A stretch of DNA of 44,447 nucleotides, taken from positions 1 through 44,447 of IMG/VR virus record IMGVR_UViG_3300043256_000246. One strand, given 5' to 3'. The DNA is from a virus. The notes below the pieces were generated by a model. The model ran no database searches. It saw only the letters and a list, made by a program, of their open reading frames with translations, and had not been told where the DNA came from. Shown in pieces: positions 22,409 through 28,877 of the stretch; within the stretch, counting starts at the first letter, position 1; each line of letters opens with the position of its first letter. The position numbers and the translations under genes were made by a program.

Positions 22409-22796
22409 GACCCGTCTCCTTCCGCCACTGAGCGGTGCGTGCTCGTGCCTTGGCGTAAAGATCAACGTTGCGGAGGATGCAGAACCGGCCTGTGTTTTTC
22501 TCTTGCTCATCGTGGCACGCGGGAAGTAGGAGGGCGATGTTATCCAGTACCATGCCAGTTCGGCTACGCGGGATTAGATGCGCCCGTTGCCGGTAGCCCC
22601 ACCTACCACATTCGCAATCGCACGGGCCGCGCTCTTCGGTCATCGGCTTCATCCACTTCCACTGTGCCTTGTCGTCAGCCGTGAGCTTGAACATCGTGCC
22701 GCCACGGTTGCGGAGCCGCGTATGCCGAGCGATCGGCGTCCGCTTGAGCGGCTTCGTGGGAGCCGAGAGGGTGCTGTTGTGGGCGAGGTACTTCAC
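22401..22796 (-). CDS. HNH-endonuclease-like protein
   Basis: The 131-residue product has CDCECGRWGYRQRAHLIPRS followed by NIALLLPACHDEQEKNTGRF: a zinc-associated HNH-type core with AHLIPRS and PACHDE as the histidine-bearing motifs. The N-terminus is basic (LKRTPIARHTRLRNRGG). Proteins of this type in phage replication regions may resolve or nick DNA. It overlaps the next gene by 8 nt and its start by 4 nt. Confidence 0.65.
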   Translation of the reverse strand: MKYLAHNSTLSAPTKPLKRTPIARHTRLRNRGGTMFKLTADDKAQWKWMKPMTEERGPCDCECGRWGYRQRAHLIPRSRTGMVLDNIALLLPACHDEQEKNTGRFCILRNVDLYAKARARTAQWRKETGRG

Positions 22797-23104
22797 CCCT
22801 CTGGTCGCCCTTTGATGTTGTAGAGATCCGTCCGAAACGGCCCCTCTTCGCCGAAGAGTTCGTTTTGGTCTCGCTTCAGCGCTTCCTGCGAACCCGGCTC
22901 GGCGAATTCAAGCACCAGCGACTCGCAGTAGTTGTCACCGTCCCGCGCCGTTGACACGGAACCGGGGTCGTCCAGGTCACTGCCTAGCTTTCCCAGCTTC
23001 CCGTACTGCTTATGTATCGCAGCCAATCCTCTGCGAATCATCGAGCGTGCGCGCGGCGTCAGTTCGTGGGCTGTTACGCTTTGTTTTTTCTCGCTTGTAG
23101 TCAT
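22793..23104 (-). CDS. Hypothetical protein, 103 residues
   Basis: The ATG at 23104 follows AAGGAG. The product (MTTSEKKQSVTAHELTPRAR) has a basic helical first half (MIRRGLAAIHKQYGKLGKLG) and an acidic second half (CESLVLEFAEPGSQEALKRD). No family is recognised. The 153 bp upstream hold nothing I can identify. Confidence 0.6.
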   Translation of the reverse strand: MTTSEKKQSVTAHELTPRARSMIRRGLAAIHKQYGKLGKLGSDLDDPGSVSTARDGDNYCESLVLEFAEPGSQEALKRDQNELFGEEGPFRTDLYNIKGRPEG

Positions 23105-23257
23105 CAAAGTTTCGCTCCTTCGAAGTGGTGGCGACGGGCCGGCGGGCTTCACTTCCCTTGCGAACGGGAGGACGTTCCTCGATTCACCCTCTCCGCTACC
23201 GACCCGTCAACCGTTTTGCTGTCACAAGAACGGGGCACAACGCTGGCCCGACTTGAC
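23105..23257. other. Intergenic stretch without identified features
   Basis: Together with the doubtful gene at 23258-23476 and the 60 bp after it, this is the only large break in the early operon. I see no clear promoter, hairpin or repeat. It could hold a secondary leftward promoter. Confidence 0.4.
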
Positions 23258-23476
23258 TTAGAAATGGTACGGGCAGCACTGACTACTTTTGGCAACGTCG
23301 CACCCCGTCCTCTCTTGTTGTTCCATGCGGGCAGAGCAACCAGCTAACGTCATAGGGCGGTCACGATGAACTGCCGCGCTGATTGCCCAACCGCCGTGTT
23401 CTGCCCGCTTTTCTAAACGTCCTCTCGTTGTCAGTGCACGGCGGCCTAGGTTGGCAGGGTGACTCCATCTCGACAT
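23258..23476 (-). CDS. Doubtful small gene, 72 residues
   Basis: An ATG at 23476 is preceded by AGAGGA at a suitable distance. The product (MSRWSHPANLGRRALTTRGR) is basic with five cysteines in the C-terminal half. It is not coupled to its neighbours and no domain is visible. The Shine-Dalgarno is the main support. Confidence 0.35.
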   Translation of the reverse strand: MSRWSHPANLGRRALTTRGRLEKRAEHGGWAISAAVHRDRPMTLAGCSARMEQQERTGCDVAKSSQCCPYHF

Positions 23477-23536
23477 CACAAATTCCTCTTGCCTGCCTGC
23501 CCATTACCGGATGCCCCCGACCATGCCGCCGTGCAG

Positions 23537-24577
23537 TTATTCCTTCGCCAGTTCCTTGTCCTCGTCGAGAATCTCCTCGTCGGTCAATTCCCCATACGGA
23601 TCCGGGACGGACTCCACGCCCTCTACCGGGCCTTGCTTCTCGGCGCCGGGGTAGCCGCGCTCGGTGAGTTGCACCGATTCAATCGGAAGGCGGTCACCCA
23701 TCCTGTTGGTGATCCCCTGCGCCTCGAGGGCCTTCGTCCGCTCGCGTTCATCGGCAAGCCGTTGCTCGATCTCCTCCAGGCCGACGCCTTCCTCGGCGAA
23801 CGTCTCCGCAGCAAACGGGATGAAGTCTTTCGCGGCCTTCCGCCAAGCTCTCGTTGTGGCGGTTTTGACCGGCTCCTGGTCCCCGACCGGATCGTAGGCT
23901 CCACCTGGGCCGTGGCGGGATTGTCTCTTGCGTCCTCGAGAGCCGGCCATGTTCCAACCTTCGAACGTTCTCCCGTCGCGGAGATGCAGACGAATTAGGA
24001 CAGCGGCCGTCTTGTCGGGGTACTCGTTGATGTCGTCGGGCAAGCCATGTCTGACCTGTAGCTCGAGACGGGCGGTGTTGACGGACTGCTGCATCTCGCG
24101 GAGCGTTTTCGCGTTGTCGTCACCTACCATGTCGGGTTCAAACTTCCGGTGATCCAAGGGTGCCATGATGATCCGCTCGGCACGTTGAACCATGCCGGTC
24201 TCTGCACAGCGGTCGATGTAGTACTCGGCGTTGTCGTAGATACGGCCACCGAGGATCGTGATGTGGCGCTGCGGATCGACACGGTGGGCGAGACACCATC
24301 GGGCTACTTGGTGCCGGACATCTTGCGGGAGCTTCTCACCCCATGAAATAGTGGCGATGACCCCAGCAGCTTCAGCCGCAATCCGTGATCGTTGGACTTC
24401 GTTCGCCGCCTGGTACGCCTTCATTATGGAGCTGGGCTCCACGCGCTGGAGCATGATTTGCTCAATCGATTGCTTGGGAATGGTGGCGACGGCGGTGCTG
24501 GCCGCGGGTGGAGCGGGCGGCGGCGGCGGTTTCACGGCATCGTCCGGCGGCGGCGTCGGTTCCTTGCGGTCGTTCAT
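23537..24577 (-). CDS. Candidate DNA-annealing recombination protein (RecT-like)
   Basis: The 346-residue protein has a Pro-rich N-terminus (to about residue 30), then IEQIMLQRVEPSSIMKAYQA and a core with ITILGGRIYDNAEYYIDRCA. The segment DQEPVKTATTRAWRKAAKDF resembles the KTA-TRA motif recurring in phage single-strand annealing proteins. The C-terminus is acidic, as in proteins that bind an SSB partner. It lies in the replication part of the early operon. The RecT-like assignment is by motif only and could be wrong. Confidence 0.45.
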   Translation of the reverse strand: MNDRKEPTPPPDDAVKPPPPPAPPAASTAVATIPKQSIEQIMLQRVEPSSIMKAYQAANEVQRSRIAAEAAGVIATISWGEKLPQDVRHQVARWCLAHRVDPQRHITILGGRIYDNAEYYIDRCAETGMVQRAERIIMAPLDHRKFEPDMVGDDNAKTLREMQQSVNTARLELQVRHGLPDDINEYPDKTAAVLIRLHLRDGRTFEGWNMAGSRGRKRQSRHGPGGAYDPVGDQEPVKTATTRAWRKAAKDFIPFAAETFAEEGVGLEEIEQRLADERERTKALEAQGITNRMGDRLPIESVQLTERGYPGAEKQGPVEGVESVPDPYGELTDEEILDEDKELAKE

Positions 24578-24810
24578 CGGGCAATTTCCTCCGTGGTGAT
24601 GGTGTCCAAGCGGACGTGATCTTTGAATTGCGCGGCGACGCTTTTCCTCGCGGTGAGTATCAGGTCATCGAGCAGTTGGTCGTACTCACGCCGCCCTGGT
24701 GTCGCCAAGGCTTCGTAGCCACACAACAGGGCATCAAGCCGCTGCCGCAGGGTCACTGACACGTCGACGCCCTCGTGACTGGCGGGGCTTTGGCCTGTGG
24801 GGTCAGCCAT
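24574..24810 (-). CDS. Small helical hypothetical protein
   Basis: The 78-residue product starts at 24810 (MADPTGQSPASHEGVDVSVT), overlapping the previous gene by 8 nt. It is helical (LRQRLDALLCGYEALATPGR) with no recognised domain. Its stop overlaps the candidate annealing-protein start (ATGA). Confidence 0.55.
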   Translation of the reverse strand: MADPTGQSPASHEGVDVSVTLRQRLDALLCGYEALATPGRREYDQLLDDLILTARKSVAAQFKDHVRLDTITTEEIAR

Positions 24811-25084
24811 CGCAGCCGTCGGGGCGCACGGCAACCATGATCGGCTCCAGCATTTGCCCGCCGCTGTCAATCAAGCGGATGAGTTGGTTGACCCACGTCT
24901 TGCGCTCAACGCGTTGGTAGCGGTTGTCTACTTTCAGGTCGCTGAGTTGGCTATACGGAATTGTGACGAGTCGACCGTATTCAACCTCATCGGCTGAGAT
25001 CATCAGGTGTGGCGGAAAACCGTTGCGTTTGCGCAAACGCTTGACGCGGCGCTGGGAGTTACTAAGCCGCTTCTTCTTGCTCAT
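24803..25084 (-). CDS. Short ParB-N-like protein, apparently truncated domain
   Basis: The 93-residue product has a basic N-terminus (MSKKKRLSNSQRRVKRLRKR) and a segment VDNRYQRVERKTWVNQLIRL and PIMVAVRPDG that matches the first half of a ParB/sulfiredoxin-type domain. In full proteins this is followed by a DGQHR-type nucleotide-binding motif; here translation stops right after RPDG. It may be a shortened DNA-binding adaptor. It overlaps the upstream gene by 23 nt. Confidence 0.5.
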   Translation of the reverse strand: MSKKKRLSNSQRRVKRLRKRNGFPPHLMISADEVEYGRLVTIPYSQLSDLKVDNRYQRVERKTWVNQLIRLIDSGGQMLEPIMVAVRPDGCDG

Positions 25085-25652
25085 CGCCTTCGACTCTCTT
25101 TAGAAGTTTGCGAATTGAATTCAGGATCACCCGCAGCTCGCTATACTCGAACCCCGAGGAGACCTTGCGGGCGGCGCGGATAGAACGGCAGGCATCCCGA
25201 AGGTGTTTTATGCGAGGGTCTTTCGATTTCCTGGTGTGCACTTCGGTAGTTGGGGGATGGTCGGAGAGTTCAGCAACAGCCTGCTCCACGATTGCCGCAG
25301 TGACTTTGCCGTCACCCGCCTTCTCGATAGCAAGTTCCCACGCTACGGATTGATCTTCGCGGTCTAGTCTCGTGAGTGGTCGGGCCTGGCTCTCAGTGGT
25401 GGGGAGTACCGTGCCAATTGGCACGCTCCGAAGATTCTCGGTAACCTCGGCACCGGCCATTAGCCGACGCGCGTAATTTGGCTCAAACCCCCATCTGTCC
25501 CGGCAGTACTTCTCAAAGGTGTCGTGCTCCACCGTGTAGAGCCCTTCGTCCCGGATCTCCCGGAGCGCGTTACCGACATTCACGAAAGTCTGGAGCCCGC
25601 GCTCGATCGTGCGTTCAAGTTCGTCCAATCGTTTCCGTGCGAGCTGTGTCAT
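25062..25652 (-). CDS. Phage/plasmid regulatory-type protein, unknown function
   Basis: The 196-residue protein begins MTQLARKRLDELERTIERGL. The segment FVNVGNALREIRDEGLYTVE and FEKYCRDRWGFEPNYARRLM is a pattern common in phage and integrative-element proteins, often beside ParB-like genes. ATVLP-like SQARPLTRLDREDQ and TAAIVEQAV follow. The C-terminus is helical. A DNA-binding or partition-related function is plausible but unproven. ATGA overlap with the gene upstream. Confidence 0.6.
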   Translation of the reverse strand: MTQLARKRLDELERTIERGLQTFVNVGNALREIRDEGLYTVEHDTFEKYCRDRWGFEPNYARRLMAGAEVTENLRSVPIGTVLPTTESQARPLTRLDREDQSVAWELAIEKAGDGKVTAAIVEQAVAELSDHPPTTEVHTRKSKDPRIKHLRDACRSIRAARKVSSGFEYSELRVILNSIRKLLKRVEGDEQEEAA

Positions 25653-26077
25653 CCGCAGTACTCCCTATCTCCCGCAGCGATGAAGTCTTGCTCCATCGCA
25701 ATGTGTGAGAGCTTCGCCCGCCGGAGCGGCAGCCACGTGCTGCGGGATTTGTTCAGCCGAAACACTTCCTCGAGCGCGTCCTCGGCGATGTCGGCTTGTT
25801 GGGTTTCGGAAATGAGAGCCGGTGTGAGGAAGGGGCTGCCTTTGGAGACTTCCCGCAGTTGAGAGTGGAATTGCTCCACCATGTCCAGCCGGCTAGCGTT
25901 CGCCGCCACGGCCGCCATCGTCAACACATCGGCCAGTGGCCCGCAACGTCCCGAGTAGTAGTCCTCGGCCGTTCGAGGGGAGATCCTCTTTATCGTGGCG
26001 TACCGCTCATAGACCAAACGGCTAGTGGCGCGTTTCCCGTTGGACGGTCCCCAACGCCGCTTCACATTGGGCAGCAT
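25649..26077 (-). CDS. Hypothetical protein, 142 residues
   Basis: The product begins MLPNVKRRWGPSNGKRATSR, with a basic N-terminus and a helical body (DVLTMAAVAANASRLDMVEQ). The segment YATIKRISPRTAEDYYSGRC could be a helix-turn-helix. It starts one base after the previous stop and overlaps the next start (ATGA). No family is recognised. Confidence 0.6.
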   Translation of the reverse strand: MLPNVKRRWGPSNGKRATSRLVYERYATIKRISPRTAEDYYSGRCGPLADVLTMAAVAANASRLDMVEQFHSQLREVSKGSPFLTPALISETQQADIAEDALEEVFRLNKSRSTWLPLRRAKLSHIAMEQDFIAAGDREYCG

Positions 26078-26078
26078 G

Positions 26079-26234
26079 TCAGAACCCCAACGCTTGACCG
26101 AGCCGAACTAGGAGATCACGGCGCCAATGCCGGAACCGACACGAGATACAAACTGCCGAGACTACCAGTCGTCGAGAGGGGACGTGGCGGCGAGAGACAC
26201 CGCAGTCGGCACAGAAGTGCTTGGGCTCAGACAT
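26079..26234 (-). CDS. Small zinc-ribbon protein, 51 residues
   Basis: The product from the ATG at 26234 begins MSEPKHFCADCGVSRRHVPS and contains a second pair CISC, forming a four-cysteine zinc ribbon; the C-terminus is basic. Overlaps the previous gene by 8 nt. Probably nucleic-acid binding. Confidence 0.55.
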   Translation of the reverse strand: MSEPKHFCADCGVSRRHVPSRRLVVSAVCISCRFRHWRRDLLVRLGQALGF

Positions 26235-26463
26235 GGGCGTGCCGCTGATAGTGCCAGCGAGATTTGCAGAGAGGCTTACAGAACAGCTTGTCCTTGCGGC
26301 CCTCGAGTCGGTGGCCGCAGTAACGGCAGAAGCGACCAAGCGCCTCTGAGGGCTTGGCTCGCCGCCAATGGAGAATGCCCTGCAGGTGACGGCTTATACG
26401 GATTTGACGGCGAGTTACACGGACTTCCCGCGATCCTGGAGACACTGCGGCCACGGCAATCAT
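26227..26463 (-). CDS. Small zinc-ribbon protein, 78 residues
   Basis: The C-terminal half contains CRYCGHRLEGRKDKLFCKPL and CKSRWHYQ, a zinc ribbon of a type seen in short phage DNA-binding proteins. The N-terminal half is basic (SREVRVTRRQIRISRHLQGI). The exact start is uncertain; the ATG at 26463 follows the previous stop by three bases. Confidence 0.5.
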   Translation of the reverse strand: MIAVAAVSPGSREVRVTRRQIRISRHLQGILHWRRAKPSEALGRFCRYCGHRLEGRKDKLFCKPLCKSRWHYQRHAHV

Positions 26464-26466
26464 GGG

Positions 26467-26661
26467 TCAGGAAGCGGCGGCGGCTTGTTGCTGGGTGAGG
26501 ATGCCGTCGATGGCCTTCATCGCCAGTTCACGGAGGAGCCGGCTCGGCTCGATCTTCTCGTCGCGCCGCTCGGACTCGATGCCCGCCGCCTTATGGAGCT
26601 TCTCCAGTTGGCGAACACTCATTCTGACCGTGAGGGTGGCGTTCTTGTTGAGGGGGTCCAT
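26467..26661 (-). CDS. Small ribbon-helix-helix-like protein, first gene of the early operon
   Basis: The 64-residue product begins MDPLNKNATLTVRMSVRQLE. A short strand (TLTVRMS) followed by two helices (LEKLHKAAGIE, PSRLLRELAMKAIDGI) is the ribbon-helix-helix pattern of Arc-type repressors. It is the first gene after the leftward promoter, opposite the repressor, the place of Cro-like or early regulators. A regulatory role is inferred. Confidence 0.6.
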   Translation of the reverse strand: MDPLNKNATLTVRMSVRQLEKLHKAAGIESERRDEKIEPSRLLRELAMKAIDGILTQQQAAAAS

Positions 26662-26720
26662 CTACCGTACCTTGCTGAGTTCACGTACCACGCAAGCAGC
26701 ACTATAGCGTGACACACGAC

Positions 26721-26749
26721 ATATTGTAGCCTAGGCGACGTTTTGTCAA
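26721..26749 (-). promoter_or_regulatory. Leftward early promoter
   Basis: On the minus strand a perfect -35 TTGACA (26744-26749) is followed by TACAATAT (26721-26728). Read as TACAAT the spacer is 15 bp, as CAATAT it is 17 bp. The start site would lie near 26713, about 50 nt before the first early gene. The GGTTACATC half-site lies immediately upstream of the -35. Confidence 0.7.
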
Positions 26750-26756
26750 GTACCCA

Positions 26757-26765
26757 GGTTACATC
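26757..26765 (+). promoter_or_regulatory. Operator half-site in the divergent region
   Basis: GGTTACATC matches nine bases of the arm TTGGTTACATCT of the palindromes at 27214-27308. It lies 8 bp upstream of the -35 of the leftward promoter and 17 bp before the repressor start. A matching second half is not present. Confidence 0.45.
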
Positions 26766-26781
26766 AGCAGATAGGTTGTTG

Positions 26782-27207
26782 ATGGACAACGATTTACGCC
26801 GTCGTCAGATTGCTGGGTGGATTCGGGTGGGGCGAGCAGAAAAAAACTGGACGGTTGACGAGCTTGCCCAGGCGGCGGAGATGTCTCGACCTGGACTCTC
26901 CGACATTGCCAACGAGAACACGGACGCCAAGCCCGAGAGTCTGAAGAAAATCTCAGACGCCTTGGGAAAACCCATACCAGAGATAGGAGAGGGGGACGGA
27001 ATGGACCCGGTTCGTGAAGTCAGGGCGACGCGGGCAGCGGAGATCTTAGCAGGGGCCGCGAAGGGCGCCCATCGGCTGTTAGACGCCGCCGAGTTGGACG
27101 CCGCCGAACAGACTTTGTGGCGGGGTATGCAGGCAGCTGAGAAGGAACTGCTGGATGAAGGCCCTGGATTCAAAGAGGACGAGGCTGCTGGCGGCACCTC
27201 TGCTTGA
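26782..27207 (+). CDS. XRE-family (cI-like) repressor
   Basis: The 141-residue protein is taken from the ATG at 26782 (MDNDLRRRQIAGWIRVGRAE); an earlier start at 26743 would overlap the leftward promoter. Residues 10-65 form an XRE-type helix-turn-helix (TVDELAQAAEMSRPGLSDIA) followed by PESLKKISDALGKPIPEI. The C-terminal part is helical (RATRAAEILAGAAKGAHRLL) and lacks the S24 protease domain of lambda cI, so RecA-stimulated self-cleavage is not expected. It is divergent from the early operon. It probably holds lysogeny and may act on the palindromes downstream, though this has not been shown. Confidence 0.8.
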   Translation: MDNDLRRRQIAGWIRVGRAEKNWTVDELAQAAEMSRPGLSDIANENTDAKPESLKKISDALGKPIPEIGEGDGMDPVREVRATRAAEILAGAAKGAHRLLDAAELDAAEQTLWRGMQAAEKELLDEGPGFKEDEAAGGTSA

Positions 27208-27213
27208 TTCACT

Positions 27214-27244
27214 AGATGCAGCCAATAGGTAGTTGGTTACAAAA
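27214..27244. promoter_or_regulatory. Palindromic operator-like site 1
   Basis: Left arm AGATGCAGCCAA (27214-27225), 7-bp spacer, right arm TTGGTTACAAAA (27233-27244). Compared with site 2, the left arm has two mismatches and the right arm three. It lies seven bases after the repressor stop. Confidence 0.55.
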
Positions 27245-27277
27245 ATGAAGGAGATTTCAAGAGAGTTTCATAAAGTC

Positions 27278-27308
27278 AGATGTAACCAATCGCTCGTTGG
27301 TTACATCT
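27278..27308. promoter_or_regulatory. Palindromic operator-like site 2 (perfect)
   Basis: AGATGTAACCAA (27278-27289) and TTGGTTACATCT (27297-27308) form a perfect 12-bp inverted repeat around a 7-bp spacer. Its centre is 64 bp from that of site 1, close to six helical turns. It lies 56 bp before the next plus-strand gene. It could act as a repressor operator or as an RNA hairpin; there is no T-tract after it. Confidence 0.65.
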
Positions 27309-27363
27309 AGATAAGGGGTTTGTGTGGGGGCCGGAGGGCCTAATCAAACGAAGGAGGTGGAAG

Positions 27364-27567
27364 ATGAAGACACGTATCCGCAGGATTTTCAGGGTCTTGA
27401 TCGTCACCATCCCGCTTTCTCTTGCCGTCGGCGCCCCGAGTGGCTGCGGCTCAAACACTAGCGGTGTCTGTTGTAAGACGTGCACGACCGGGAAGGCATG
27501 TGGGGATAGCTGTATCTCCCGCGACAAGACGTGTCAGGTCGGGGCGGGATGTGCCTGTAATGGATAG
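27364..27567 (+). CDS. Small exported cysteine-rich protein
   Basis: The ATG at 27364 follows AAGGAGG. The 67-residue product has a basic start (MKTRIRRIFRVL), a hydrophobic stretch and a signal-like end LAVGAPSGC; the lipobox is imperfect, so either lipidation or ordinary Sec cleavage is possible. The mature part contains nine cysteines, including CCKTCTTGKACGDSCIS, a motif I know from small secreted or membrane-anchored proteins of unknown function in several bacterial groups. In a prophage, a secreted protein next to the repressor suggests lysogenic conversion. Confidence 0.7.
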   Translation: MKTRIRRIFRVLIVTIPLSLAVGAPSGCGSNTSGVCCKTCTTGKACGDSCISRDKTCQVGAGCACNG

Positions 27568-27937
27568 GCGCCGGTTTCTGCCCACGCTCACTATTATTGC
27601 TCTCATAGCGGCCTGCGGAACCGAAGAACTATCGGGACCAGGCGATGGTTTCGACGAGGGCGGCGAGACGCCATTCGATGTCACGGTCACGGTCACGGCA
27701 TCTTTAGCGCCGACCAGCGGATGTCGCGTTACTTGGAAGGCAAGGGCCAACGACCGACTGGTCGAGGTTTCCTATCGCTTACGGATAGACGACAGTCAAA
27801 ACGCAGCATTTACTGGAACCTTCCGAGATTCAACGTTGGTTGTTTGGGATCAGGCAATCCAGAGATCCCTGACTGTCGGTTGGATTGTTTCGGCTGGCAC
27901 TTGGGCTAAAGAGGGAAGTGCCGGCCTCAGCTGCTAG
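27560..27937 (+). CDS. Putative lipoprotein
   Basis: The 125-residue protein begins MDRRRFLPTLTIIALIAACG: a basic start, a hydrophobic core and a good lipobox LIAAC (Cys19). The mature part starts GTEELSGPGDGFDEGG and continues with a beta-rich stretch (FDVTVTVTASLAPTSGCRVT) that may be an immunoglobulin-like fold. It overlaps the preceding gene by 8 nt, so the two are co-expressed. Phage lipoproteins encoded beside the repressor often block superinfection; that is only a possibility here. Confidence 0.75.
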   Translation: MDRRRFLPTLTIIALIAACGTEELSGPGDGFDEGGETPFDVTVTVTASLAPTSGCRVTWKARANDRLVEVSYRLRIDDSQNAAFTGTFRDSTLVVWDQAIQRSLTVGWIVSAGTWAKEGSAGLSC

Positions 27938-27947
27938 CCTCCTTCTT

Positions 27948-27965
27948 GAGCACCACCTAGGAGAA
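27948..27965 (+). repeat. Intergenic repeat GAGCACCACCTAGGAGAA, copy 1
   Basis: This 18-bp sequence is identical to copy 2, and 15 bp of it recur in copy 3. It lies 10 bp after the stop of the lipoprotein gene and about 70 bp before the next start. It includes the palindrome CCTAGG and the Shine-Dalgarno-like TAGGAGA. A possible 22-codon ORF (ATG at 27977) follows. Confidence 0.7.
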
Positions 27966-28034
27966 ACAGGAACGAAATGATCACGTTGCAGCTGATGGGC
28001 AGAGCAGTTAGGCAGCCCCAAAGGAGTACCGCTG

Positions 28035-28376
28035 ATGGCCGGTGAGCAGCTCCGCCAACAGACCTTAGAACAGGTTCTCGACCAGGTGCAGGCCCTGGCT
28101 TCAGTGGCGAGCAAACCCCAAGTCCAATCCGTCATGGCGGTTCTAGTCCGCTGCACTATGGAACTCAGCGAAAGCCTCGCCGCAGCCGCCGGTGAGATCA
28201 AATCGGCCACCAGCGAACTTGGACGGACTCGGGCAGAGATTTGCGCCTTCAACAAGTCCACGACTGAGCTCACGAATCGTGTGATTCGCTTGAACCGGAT
28301 CCTCACGTGGGCTACGGTCGTGATCGCCATCGGCACGGTCGTTGTGGCGTTTACCGCGATTTTCGGACCAGGTTAG
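28035..28376 (+). CDS. Coiled-coil protein with C-terminal membrane anchor
   Basis: The ATG at 28035 follows AAAGGAG. The 113-residue product is helical throughout (TLEQVLDQVQALASVASKPQ, ELSESLAAAAGEIKSATSEL) and ends in one membrane segment (ILTWATVVIAIGTVVVAFTA) at about 90-109. The arrangement is that of a tail-anchored inner-membrane protein with a cytoplasmic coiled-coil. The family is not recognised. It belongs to the lysogeny-side plus-strand block. Confidence 0.65.
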   Translation: MAGEQLRQQTLEQVLDQVQALASVASKPQVQSVMAVLVRCTMELSESLAAAAGEIKSATSELGRTRAEICAFNKSTTELTNRVIRLNRILTWATVVIAIGTVVVAFTAIFGPG

Positions 28377-28427
28377 GAGTTGGAGTTCGCAGCGCCGTCT
28401 AAACCAGCTCATGTACCTGAGGACGCC

Positions 28428-28445
28428 GAGCACCACCTAGGAGAA
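28428..28445 (+). repeat. Intergenic repeat GAGCACCACCTAGGAGAA, copy 2
   Basis: Identical to copy 1, 51 bp after the stop of the coiled-coil gene and 88 bp before the start of the zinc-ribbon gene. Confidence 0.7.
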
Positions 28446-28533
28446 CCCGGAACCCGCCGCAGAAGAGTGCAACATTCGGATGCCGTCCGGGCATCGATTA
28501 TTGAGGCTTACCGGAGCCAGAGAGGGTCTGACA

Positions 28534-28734
28534 ATGCTGAGAATCAAGGGTGAGGTCCGAGGCGATTATTTCCACCTCGAATGTGAGAAGTGCCGTAAGT
28601 GGGTCCAACTGGAGAATCTTCGGTGGGTGGGCGGCGTCCCTCAGGTGGAGTTCGTCTGCCCGAAATGCGAAGAACGTGAGGACCTCAAACTCCATCCCCC
28701 AACCTGGATGAGTGTCTTTCCCCCACCTGAATAA
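28534..28734 (+). CDS. Small zinc-ribbon protein
   Basis: The 66-residue product (MLRIKGEVRGDYFHLECEKC) has CEKC and CPKC separated by about 30 residues, with beta strands between, a classic zinc ribbon. AGAGGG precedes the ATG at 28534; an in-frame start at 28480 is possible. It may bind nucleic acid or act as an adaptor. No closer family is recognised. Confidence 0.6.
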   Translation: MLRIKGEVRGDYFHLECEKCRKWVQLENLRWVGGVPQVEFVCPKCEEREDLKLHPPTWMSVFPPPE

Positions 28735-28769
28735 CGACGCAAACCAAATTAGGACATCACCCGGCGGGG

Positions 28770-28784
28770 CACCACCTAGGAGAT
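28770..28784 (+). repeat. Intergenic repeat, copy 3 (15 bp GCACCACCTAGGAGA)
   Basis: The 15-bp core of copies 1 and 2 recurs 36 bp after the zinc-ribbon stop and 93 bp before the ParB-like start. It is followed by ATGGAGGGGTAG, a three-codon ORF. Confidence 0.65.
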
Positions 28785-28877
28785 TGGCCGCAATGGAGGG
28801 GTAGCGGATCAGGCGTGGAAGGTCGAAGATTTGGTAGATATGCTGGACCCCACGATTCCAATTCGGGAGAAGAGATA

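Noticed and set aside
27245-27310. 21-codon ORF between the operator-like sites
   Set aside because: No ribosome binding site and it is made mostly of the palindrome; more likely non-coding.
27977-28045. 22-codon ORF after repeat copy 1
   Set aside because: The start is 12 nt from the Shine-Dalgarno-like element and there is no further support; listed only as a possibility in the repeat entry.
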